From assembly GCA_003133815.1 (NCBI GenBank), contig PKZR01000028.1, forward strand, positions 1-9,622: DNA of 9,622 bases, written 5' to 3'. Source of the DNA: Limisphaerales bacterium (lineage in GTDB: Bacteria > Verrucomicrobiota > Verrucomicrobiia > Limisphaerales > UBA11358). Within the stretch, counting starts at the first letter, position 1. Every line of letters begins with the position of its first letter. The position numbers were made by a program, and so were the translations under genes. This document shows, piece by piece, positions 1 through 4,663 of this stretch. Below the pieces are notes generated by a model, which was not told the origin of the DNA, ran no database searches, and saw only the letters and a program-made list of their open reading frames with translations.

Positions 1-1286
1 ATGTGCTGGCTGATGAAAACATTTTCGCCAACGGCCAGTGCGACGGAATTTTTCAGATGCGCACCGACGGCCAAAATTGGTTGAAGGTTGAAGGTTGATA
101 GCTGATGGCCAAGCAGAATCGGCAATGGTGCGTAGCCGCGCGCGCGGCGCAAAATCATTTCACGATCCAGCATCACGCGGACGATTGAGTCATCCATGTG
201 CCGGACAACCGGGCGGTTGTGAACGAGAAAAGAATCGGCAATACCACCGAGCCGCTCCAGCGCCTCTCGCTCGTCCGTGCAAATCGGTTCGTCGCTCAAA
301 TTACCGCTGGTGGCGACCACGGGAAATTTCAATTCCGCCATCAGCAGATGATGAATCGGATTCGACGGTAGCATGACGCCGAGATTGGGATTGCCGGGAG
401 CAATCGGAGTTCGGAGTTCGGAGTTCGGAGTTCGGAGTTTCCGCAACAAAACAACCGGTGCTTCAGGCGAGCGCAGCAGGCGTTCTTCGAGCGGCGAAAC
501 TTCGCAAACGGCCTTCACACTTTCAAGCGTTGGAAACAAGAGCGCAAACGGCTTTTCCTCGCGGTGCTTGCGCTCGCGCAGAAGTCGAACGGCCTTTTCG
601 TTGCGCGCGTCCGCCATAAAATGAAATCCGCCGATGCCTTTTACTGCGACAATTTTCCCACGGCGAATTGCATTCGCAGCGGCGAGCAACGCCTCATTGG
701 CACCGAAAACTGACTCACCGGTCGCGCTCCACAGTTCCAGTCGCGGGCCGCAAATTGGACAGGCGTTCGGTTGCGCATGGAAACGCCGGTCGCGCGGGTC
801 GTCATATTCGGCCCGGCATTGCGGACACATCGGAAATTGTTTCATCGAGGTGTTCGCGCGGTCGTAAGGCAGCGATTCGATGATGCTGAAGCGCGGACCG
901 CAATTCGTGCAGTTTGTGAATGGATAATGAAACCGGCGGTTTTTAGGATCAAAAATTTCGCGGAGGCAATCGGGGCAGGTCGCGATGTCGGGCAATACCA
1001 GCGCGGTTTTGTGTCCGCCGGTTTCACTCGGGCGGATTTCAAAATTTTCATGGCCGATGGCGTCGAGCCACGACGATTCAAGGCTTTGGATGAAACTGCG
1101 CGGCGGCTTTTCGGAATCGAGCCGCAAAAGAAATTTTTCCAGTTCCGTGCGCGCCCCCTCGACTTCGATGAAAACGCCCTGCGGAGAATTGTTGACCCAG
1201 CCGGCAAGTTTTAATTCCTCCGCCAGTCGGAAGACGAATGGCCGGAAGCCAACGCCCTGCACCGCGCCGCGAACGGCGAGTTTCAG
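1..1286 (-). CDS. hypF: HypF, carbamoyltransferase for [NiFe]-hydrogenase maturation (3' part cut by window edge)
   Basis: HypF makes the thiocarbamate on HypE from carbamoyl phosphate, the source of the CN ligands of the [NiFe] centre. About 428 of the usual roughly 750 residues are present. Counting from the CTG at 1286, the order is: acylphosphatase domain (about 1-90) with VQGVGFRPFV and the VNNSPQG loop; two zinc-finger motifs (CPDC at 104-107 with CTNC at 126-129; CPQC at 154-157 with CPIC at 176-179); a YrdC-like domain from about 195, with KGIGGFH and later VATSGNLSDEPI; and the start of the Kae1-like domain (AVGAHLKNSVALA) at the edge. The frame is open throughout, but no ATG, GTG or TTG occurs at the expected start. 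CTG at 1286 aligns well and has AGGA 7 bases upstream. Removing one CG from CGCG at 1288-1291 would create an ATG start at 1294. Two heptanucleotide tracts lie inside the gene. It follows hypA closely and is probably co-transcribed. Confidence 0.93.
   Translation of the reverse strand, partial: MKLAVRGAVQGVGFRPFVFRLAEELKLAGWVNNSPQGVFIEVEGARTELEKFLLRLDSEKPPRSFIQSLESSWLDAIGHENFEIRPSETGGHKTALVLPDIATCPDCLREIFDPKNRRFHYPFTNCTNCGPRFSIIESLPYDRANTSMKQFPMCPQCRAEYDDPRDRRFHAQPNACPICGPRLELWSATGESVFGANEALLAAANAIRRGKIVAVKGIGGFHFMADARNEKAVRLLRERKHREEKPFALLFPTLESVKAVCEVSPLEERLLRSPEAPVVLLRKLRTPNSELRTPIAPGNPNLGVMLPSNPIHHLLMAELKFPVVATSGNLSDEPICTDEREALERLGGIADSFLVHNRPVVRHMDDSIVRVMLDREMILRRARGYAPLPILLGHQLSTFNLQPILAVGAHLKNSVALAVGENVFISQH
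79..106. repeat. Heptanucleotide repeat, GGTTGAA type, inside hypF
   Basis: Four units in exact 7-base phase on the plus strand: GGTTGAA twice, GGTTGAT, then AGCTGAT. On the coding (minus) strand this reads as LSTFNLQ, lying just before the conserved PILAVGAHLKN segment of HypF. Twenty-eight bases is not a multiple of three, so the reading frame must be balanced by flanking changes. Confidence 0.8.
405..439. repeat. Heptanucleotide repeat, CGGAGTT x5, inside hypF
   Basis: Five perfect tandem copies of CGGAGTT. On the hypF strand they encode LRTPNSE followed by LRTP, inserted between the YrdC-domain segment ending PVVLLRK and the conserved NPNLGVMLPSNPIHH segment. Three heptads make 21 bases, so the peptide has period seven. 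The insertion falls in a loop that is normally variable in HypF. Confidence 0.9.
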
Positions 1287-1315
1287 CCGCGCATCCTGGC
1301 CGCGTCCGGTTTCGG

Positions 1316-1663
1316 TCAGCGCTCGATTTCGAAGCTCTCGAGCACCATGTCGGTCGGGTTGACCGCAAGGACCTCGACCGAGCCGCACTGGGGACACACG
1401 TCGGGCAGATGATGGCCGTGGAATTGATGGTTGCATTTTTTACAGCGGAGCAGGGGTTCGACCTCGTTGAGTTCAAGCACGGCGTCCTTCACCAGCGGAC
1501 GGTCTTTTTTCACGATGTCAAAACTGAACCGCACATGGTCGCCGCTGTGGCTGGTGAGGGCGTTGCTGCGGATTTTGACGCGTTTGACGGATTTCGCCTT
1601 CTGCGCGACGGCCTGTTTTTCGACCGTCTCGATGATGGCGCGGACTAGATGGACTTCATGCAT
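1316..1663 (-). CDS. hypA: HypA, hydrogenase nickel-incorporation metallochaperone
   Basis: HypA delivers nickel, together with the GTPase HypB, to the large subunit of [NiFe] hydrogenases. The 115-aa product has the family's usual length and both hallmarks: an N-terminal MHE with the Ni-binding His2, and a zinc site formed by CKKC (C74, C77) and CPQC (C90, C93). The C-terminal half after the zinc loop reads GSVEVLAVNPTDMVLESFEIE, which is typical. The ATG at 1663 is fixed by the requirement for His at position 2; an ATG does occur 4 bases upstream but is in another frame. The stop is 29 bases before the proposed CTG start of hypF, and the protease gene lies 127 bp upstream on the same strand, so the three genes form one maturation cluster. 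Confidence 0.95.
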   Translation of the reverse strand: MHEVHLVRAIIETVEKQAVAQKAKSVKRVKIRSNALTSHSGDHVRFSFDIVKKDRPLVKDAVLELNEVEPLLRCKKCNHQFHGHHLPDVCPQCGSVEVLAVNPTDMVLESFEIER

Positions 1664-1679
1664 AATATATTCGGGTTGC

Positions 1680-1695
1680 GAAACCGGATGGTTTC
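1680..1695. promoter_or_regulatory. Inverted repeat upstream of hypA
   Basis: GAAACC and GGTTTC form perfect 6-base arms around GGAT, 17 bases before the hypA ATG. It could be an operator or a leader hairpin. I see no convincing promoter with consensus spacing in the 127-bp gap; TATATT lies immediately beside the start codon, with TTGAAA too far (22 bases) upstream. Confidence 0.25.
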
Positions 1696-1767
1696 AATTC
1701 ATTGGGAAAAAGATAAATGCGGGCGTGCAAAACGGCTCACCGGAAGTTGGCGGCTGCTATGCGTTTC

Positions 1768-1785
1768 TTGCCATCGGCATGGCAA
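1768..1785 (-). terminator. Hairpin just after the protease gene
   Basis: TTGCCAT and ATGGCAA form perfect 7-base arms around a 4-base loop, beginning 5 bases after the stop codon of the maturation protease. No U-tract follows on the minus strand, so this is either a weak or factor-assisted terminator or an mRNA-stabilising hairpin between protease and hypA. Confidence 0.35.
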
Positions 1786-1790
1786 TCTTG

Positions 1791-2327
1791 TTACGTCAGC
1801 GATTGAATGCGGCGGAGCGCCTCATGAAAACCGGCTTCGGTCTCCGGCGAGAGTTTTTCGCCAAAATCCAGGTTCACCGCCGGAATCGTCAGCCACCAGG
1901 CTTCCGGCGTGTGGCCGAAAACGTCGCGGGCCAGCGCCAGCATCGTGCGCGGGTCGGCGGCGTGCGCCATGAGCTGAGAAGTCGCGCCGGGTTCCAGTTT
2001 GCGGAACTGAACGTGACATGTGTCGGGTGACGGGTGACAAGATTTCCTGCCACTGGTTGCCTGCCACGTTTTCCCGTCACTTGTCACTTGCCACTTGTCA
2101 TCTGTATTCACAATGGCATCCACGAAAACGACTTTGCGGACACGCGAAATCGGGTCGGCGTGCTCGGGCGAAAGCTGCTGGCAGACCAGCGTCCGCACGC
2201 CGGGCAGGTTCAGCTTCTCAACGGCCTCGGCCACACGCGGGCCAACGCCGTCGTCGCCGCGCAACGTGTTGCCGTAGCCGATGACGAGCAGTTCGGCTTC
2301 GATGTTGACGGCGGGAACCGGATTCAT
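1791..2327 (-). CDS. [NiFe]-hydrogenase maturation endopeptidase (HyaD/HybD/HycI family) with a repeat-derived insertion
   Basis: This family removes the C-terminal peptide of the hydrogenase large subunit after nickel insertion. The 178-aa product starts with a short leader, then the hallmark VIGYGNTLRGDDGVGPRVAEAV (residues 15-36). Candidate nickel-sensing residues by alignment with HybD (Glu16, Asp62, His93) are D26, D70 in FVDAI, and H122 in MAHAADP. Between D70 and H122 a roughly 35-residue stretch (about 74-108, including KWQVTSDGKTWQATSG) is not family-like: it is encoded by the heptanucleotide tract at 2025-2108. The frame stays open, so the insertion is tolerated or the protein has lost activity. 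The start at 2327 gives the usual short N-terminus; no strong ribosome-binding site precedes it. The subtype cannot be set from sequence alone. Its first codons and upstream region are duplicated at 3181-3280. Confidence 0.88.
   Translation of the reverse strand: MNPVPAVNIEAELLVIGYGNTLRGDDGVGPRVAEAVEKLNLPGVRTLVCQQLSPEHADPISRVRKVVFVDAIVNTDDKWQVTSDGKTWQATSGRKSCHPSPDTCHVQFRKLEPGATSQLMAHAADPRTMLALARDVFGHTPEAWWLTIPAVNLDFGEKLSPETEAGFHEALRRIQSLT
2025..2108. repeat. Degenerate heptanucleotide tract inside the protease gene
   Basis: Twelve consecutive units in 7-base phase. It begins with GGGTGAC twice, passes through CCTGCCA at 2046-2052 and again at 2060-2066, and ends with CCGTCAC, TTGTCAC, TTGCCAC and TTGTCAT. 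The two halves are partly inverted: GTGACAAG (2034-2041) pairs with CTTGTCAC (2080-2087), so the transcript could form a hairpin. Eighty-four bases equals 28 codons, which preserves the frame. Confidence 0.75.
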
Positions 2328-2370
2328 TTCCGGATAAATTAACCGCGAAAGACGCGAACCACACGAAAAA
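2271..2370. repeat. Direct repeat copy A: protease 5' end and upstream region
   Basis: Matches 3181-3280 at 96 of 100 positions by eye, with 88 of 90 in 2281-2370. It spans about the first 19 codons of the maturation protease and 43 bases upstream. Similarity falls off gradually left of 2271 and stops abruptly right of 2370. Together the two copies bracket the first VapBC module. Confidence 0.9.
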
Positions 2371-2447
2371 GTTTTGACGCGGATTTGACGGATTCTGGCA
2401 CACAGGAACGCAGGATTGCCCCCTTTACGGCAGTCACACCAGGCTTG

Positions 2448-2855
2448 TCAGGGGCGCAGCCGCCGCAAAAATTCCGCCGGGCTGACAATCGGGATGCCCT
2501 GAAATTGCCGCAGCCGCAGCAGGTGTTTCTTGTCGCCGGTCACGATGAAGCCGGCTTCCGCCGCCAAGGCACACTCCAAAATCATTTCATCATCAGGATC
2601 AGGCGTTGCGCCCGAAGCGCGCTCGATGGGAAAAACCAGTTCGGCGGATTCAGTCAGGGCGGCCACCCATCCCACGCATTTCCGGCCGGGGTAATCCAAA
2701 CGGAGTTCTTCAACGGTCTCGTGGTATTCGGCCAGCAGGCTGGAACTGACCGCGGCCACGCACCGGCCTTGCGCCCACGCCGCCAGGCAGTCAAACGGCG
2801 CACCCCGCCAAAAACTGGCGCTGGCAACGACGTTGGTGTCGAAAACGGCTTTCAC
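2448..2855 (-). CDS. PIN-domain toxin (VapC-like, TIGR00305/COG1569 type)
   Basis: A PIN-fold ribonuclease of 135 aa, presumed to cleave RNA when released from its antitoxin. Acidic metal-binding residues are in the expected order: D6 in VFDTNVV, E43 in LLAEYHE, D86/D88/D89 in TPDPDDEMIL, and D108 in IVTGDKKHL. The spacing and the PDPDDE…VTGDKKHL signature fit the family annotated as putative toxin component, PIN family. The gene overlaps the 3' end of its antitoxin by ATGA (2852-2855), so translation is probably coupled. Function is inferred from family; which RNA it cuts cannot be read from the sequence. Confidence 0.9.
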   Translation of the reverse strand: MKAVFDTNVVASASFWRGAPFDCLAAWAQGRCVAAVSSSLLAEYHETVEELRLDYPGRKCVGWVAALTESAELVFPIERASGATPDPDDEMILECALAAEAGFIVTGDKKHLLRLRQFQGIPIVSPAEFLRRLRP

Positions 2856-3109
2856 GCCTTGACGCGGCGGCGGACACGCTGCACGGCAGACACCACCGCT
2901 GTTTCATCCTTCGCCGTCATTTCCGGCAACCCGCGCCCGCCCAGCAGCAGCGCCCGCACCCGCGCCGGCGTGAGGGGCTGGCGTTTGCGCATGACGATGA
3001 GTCCGCCGGAATAGCCGACATCCAACTGGTCGCCCGCCTTGATCCGCGCCTGCTCGCGGATGGCTTCGGGGATGACCGTCTGGCCTTTGACTGACACTTT
3101 GGCAATCAT
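2852..3109 (-). CDS. AbrB/SpoVT-type antitoxin (VapB-like)
   Basis: An 85-aa DNA-binding antitoxin. Residues 1-44 form the swapped-hairpin AbrB domain: VSVKGQTVIPEAIREQARIKAGDQLDV, with the KGQ-x-x-IP core. The C-terminal 40 residues, rich in Arg and Lys, should wrap the partner PIN toxin. It lies immediately upstream of, and overlaps by 4 bp, the toxin gene. The start at 3109 places the AbrB hairpin at the very N-terminus as usual. No Shine-Dalgarno is visible before it. A palindrome at 3113-3128 lies 3 bases upstream and suggests autorepression, the rule for this family. The stop of a 43-codon upstream ORF also overlaps this start. Confidence 0.88.
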   Translation of the reverse strand: MIAKVSVKGQTVIPEAIREQARIKAGDQLDVGYSGGLIVMRKRQPLTPARVRALLLGGRGLPEMTAKDETAVVSAVQRVRRRVKA

Positions 3110-3237
3110 GCGGTAAGACTAGACTTACTCTGGAAAGAGTCAAGCCGGAAGCCGGTGGCGGCGGCGTGGCGCAGGGAATTGCCTTGGCCGATGACGAGCA
3201 GTTCGGCTTCGATGTTGACGGCGGGAACCGGATTCAT
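3106..3237 (-). pseudogene. Chimeric 43-aa remnant of the hydrogenase maturation protease
   Basis: Begins with the same 17 residues as the intact protease at 2327 (MNPVPAVNIEAELLVIG), then QGNSLRHAAATGFRL against YGNTLRGDDGVGPRV. The catalytic-region DDG is replaced, and the remaining 13 codons are unrelated. It ends at a TGA (3106-3108) that overlaps the ATG of the vapB-like antitoxin (3107-3109) in an ATGA. It is therefore a non-functional protease fragment but could act as a translated leader ORF for the toxin-antitoxin pair. Whether it is expressed is unknown. Confidence 0.7.
3113..3143 (-). promoter_or_regulatory. Candidate promoter and operator of the first VapBC module
   Basis: On the minus strand TTGACT (3143-3138) and TAGTCT (3121-3116) are 16 bases apart. 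The second lies inside GTAAGACTAGACTTAC (3113-3128), a near-perfect palindrome with one mismatched pair. A second inverted repeat, ACTCT/AGAGT (3127-3140), overlaps the -35 side. The -10 box is 6 bases from the ATG, so this promoter would give a leaderless antitoxin mRNA, consistent with the missing Shine-Dalgarno. Binding of the AbrB-type antitoxin here would block the promoter. This is prediction only. Confidence 0.4.
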
Positions 3238-3280
3238 TTCAGGATAAATTAACCGCGAAAGACACGAACCACACGAAAAA
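3181..3280. repeat. Direct repeat copy B: protease 5' end and upstream region
   Basis: Second copy of 2271-2370 (96 of 100 identical). The 50 bases 3191-3240 are identical to 2281-2330. Mismatches are mostly at the left edge, where the copy decays into the region upstream of vapB. Its right end at 3280 directly touches a long palindrome. Confidence 0.9.
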
Positions 3281-3319
3281 ATTCCCTCTCCGCTCCCGCA
3301 TCGGGAGGGAAGAGGGAAT
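3281..3319. repeat. Long palindrome (REP-like)
   Basis: Two 18-base arms, ATTCCCTCTCCGCTCCCG (3281-3298) and its complement (3302-3319), with two mismatches and a 3-base loop. It resembles REP-type intergenic palindromes that recur in many genomes. It follows without gap from the end of direct repeat copy B and could also act as a terminator-like hairpin. Only one copy is in the window, so repetitiveness is not shown here. Confidence 0.65.
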
Positions 3320-3344
3320 AAGGGTGAGGTGTCGAAATGGGCAT

Positions 3345-3411
3345 ATTGTGAATAAGTCTTACAAAATAATTCTTGCCTTACATTTGTGATTGTGTCACCA
3401 TTTTTCACAAT
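3345..3411 (+). promoter_or_regulatory. Upstream region of the second VapBC module with inverted repeats
   Basis: ATTGTGAA (3345-3352) and TTCACAAT (3404-3411) are perfect inverted copies, and GTGA/TCAC half-sites lie between them around 3386-3398. The segment is AT-rich compared with its surroundings. Such spaced inverted repeats are typical operators for AbrB-type antitoxins, so this probably carries the promoter of the five-gene run. No promoter with consensus -35/-10 spacing stands out. Confidence 0.35.
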
Positions 3412-3423
3412 GACAGCAAAATT

Positions 3424-3675
3424 ATGAACACCGCTTACGTCACCTCCAAAGGCCAGTTGGTCGTCCCGTCGCGCATCCGCCGCCGGTTCGGCATCAAGCC
3501 CGGCACCCGCATCAACTTCGTGGAGGAAGGCGACCGCATCATCTTCCAGCCCGTCACCAAGGAATACATCAATTCCTTCTGCGGCATCTTCAAGCAAAAG
3601 CCCGGCGAGAAATCCGTGGTGCAGGAACTCATTGAGGAACGCCGCGCCGAAAAGGAAAAGGAAGACCGCGAATGA
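3424..3675 (+). CDS. AbrB-type antitoxin (VapB-like), second module
   Basis: An 83-aa antitoxin with an N-terminal AbrB swapped-hairpin domain (about residues 3-44: YVTSKGQLVVPSRIRRRFGIKPGTRI) and a charged C-terminal tail (about 50-83) expected to bind the PIN toxin. I chose the ATG at 3424 because it puts the AbrB strand at the N-terminus; an in-frame TTG at 3373 would add 17 unlikely residues that run through the putative operator. No clear Shine-Dalgarno precedes 3424. The 3' end overlaps the toxin start by ATGA (3672-3675). It is probably the repressor of its own promoter, and thus possibly of all five genes downstream. Confidence 0.88.
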   Translation: MNTAYVTSKGQLVVPSRIRRRFGIKPGTRINFVEEGDRIIFQPVTKEYINSFCGIFKQKPGEKSVVQELIEERRAEKEKEDRE

Positions 3676-4073
3676 AAACCACGGTGCTGGACGCCTCCGC
3701 AATGCTGGCCATGTTCTTTGGACAACCCGGTGTGGAGACGATGCGTGAACTTTTTCACAAGGCATCCGAGGCCGACCATCCGGTGTTCATTTCGGCGGTG
3801 AACTGGGCGGAGGTGCTTTACAAAATGGAACGCAAACATGGTAGCGCCGGTTTGGAAACCGCGCGCCAGTTTGAACGCACCACGCCGCTGGAAACCGTGC
3901 CGGTGGATCGCGAACAAGCCGAGGCCGCCGCTCTGTTAAAGAACGAATACGACTTGGGATTGGCCGACGCCTTTTGCGCCGCTCTGGCAAAGCACAAAAA
4001 GGCCGAACTCGTGACGGCCGACCACGAATTCAAAGCCGTCGAGAAGGAAATCAAAATCAACTGGCTGAAATGA
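3672..4073 (+). CDS. PIN-domain toxin (VapC), second module
   Basis: A 133-aa PIN-domain ribonuclease. The four acidic active-site residues appear in order: D7 in VLDASAMLA, E47 in NWAEVLYKM, D99 in LGLADAFCAALA, and D117 in VTADHEF. This is the classic VapC layout and differs in sequence from the PIN toxin at 2448-2855. A purine-rich AAGGAAG stretch before its ATG is a good ribosome-binding site. The stop overlaps the next start by ATGA (4070-4073), which ties it to a gene outside the normal two-gene module. VapC-rich DNA is GC-rich (39 of 60 bases at 3841-3900), unlike the genes that follow. Confidence 0.92.
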   Translation: MKTTVLDASAMLAMFFGQPGVETMRELFHKASEADHPVFISAVNWAEVLYKMERKHGSAGLETARQFERTTPLETVPVDREQAEAAALLKNEYDLGLADAFCAALAKHKKAELVTADHEFKAVEKEIKINWLK

Positions 4074-4663
4074 CTACATTAAAAGCCAAATCACTTTCGA
4101 ATCACGAGATTGTAACACTCGCGGTTTATTTGCTGGGAGGAGACACAATGCGAATAGACCATGAAGATGTTGCCGTCAAAGCCAACGAGCTTGCGCCGGG
4201 GCGGTTCACATGGCGCAAATATAAAAATCAAATCAACATAAAAAATATTTCTGCGTTCTTGTGGGACGCAAGAAAGCCAAAGAACGGCGGTTATCTTATT
4301 GGAACAGATGTTGACGGTTGGATGCTAACCGAGCAGGGACTAAAGTTTGTAAAAGCAAATTTAGGAGGACTAAAAAGTTCTACACTGGGGAGAAACCCCT
4401 TGAATCCAAAAGAAAGAAGCCTATTGCGACGCGAGCGTGAAAGATTGTTGGCGACTGATGCTTTTGCAAAATTTGCTTCAAACCAAGGCGATGCAATTTC
4501 ATTACGGGAGGCCGAATCGTTTTTTCGCGTTGATGCTTACGTTACCGGCGATGCTCGCGCGGAAAAGATTCTACGAACAAAAAATCGTTTTGCGGATGAC
4601 GCGGAACTCGGTTCGTTAATTAAATTACTAGAATCCAAACTATCCAAAGGAGTGGGAACATGA
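4070..4663 (+). CDS. Protein of unknown function with probable winged-helix N-terminus; first gene of the ATPase operon
   Basis: 197 aa, not assigned to a named family. Residues 8-97 look like a winged-helix fold: LSNHEIVTLAVYLLGG, then an acidic IDHEDVAVKANELAPGRFTWRKY helix-turn-helix-like segment, and GGYLIGTDVDGWMLTEQGLKFV as a wing ending in a helix. Residues 105-197 are charged and helical (LNPKERSLLRRERERLLATDAF), suggesting a partner-binding part. The ATG at 4070 is chosen because it overlaps the VapC stop in ATGA; a longer TTG reading from 3974 would lie inside VapC. The stop overlaps the ATPase start by ATGA. Base composition drops to about 48% GC here (29 of 60 at 4261-4320). A DNA-binding or sensor role beside the ATPase is inference. 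Confidence 0.75.
   Translation: MTTLKAKSLSNHEIVTLAVYLLGGDTMRIDHEDVAVKANELAPGRFTWRKYKNQINIKNISAFLWDARKPKNGGYLIGTDVDGWMLTEQGLKFVKANLGGLKSSTLGRNPLNPKERSLLRRERERLLATDAFAKFASNQGDAISLREAESFFRVDAYVTGDARAEKILRTKNRFADDAELGSLIKLLESKLSKGVGT
4646..4652 (+). promoter_or_regulatory. Ribosome-binding site of the GHKL ATPase gene
   Basis: AAAGGAG lies 7 bases before the ATG at 4660, the strongest Shine-Dalgarno in the five-gene run. It supports 4660 as the start rather than the in-frame ATG four codons later, and suggests the ATPase is made efficiently. Confidence 0.75.

Noticed and set aside
405..439. CRISPR-like array
   Set aside because: The units are 7 bases with no spacers and lie in the hypF coding frame.
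771..1214. Long plus-strand open frames across 95-1214
   Set aside because: They are antisense to hypF, which has clear family motifs in one uninterrupted minus-strand frame; their products are low-complexity Arg/Ser-rich shadows.
2371..3180. Insertion sequence or transposon between the direct repeats
   Set aside because: Only the vapB and vapC genes lie between the repeats; there is no transposase and no terminal inverted repeats, and 100 bp is far too long for a usual target duplication.
3106..3765. 219-aa minus-strand open frame through the second VapBC module
   Set aside because: It is antisense to well-supported vapB and vapC genes and only its last 43 codons correspond to something real, the protease remnant.
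3974..4069. TTG-started N-terminal extension of the 197-aa protein
   Set aside because: It would lie inside vapC in another frame; the ATG at 4070 in an ATGA overlap fits the pattern of the operon.
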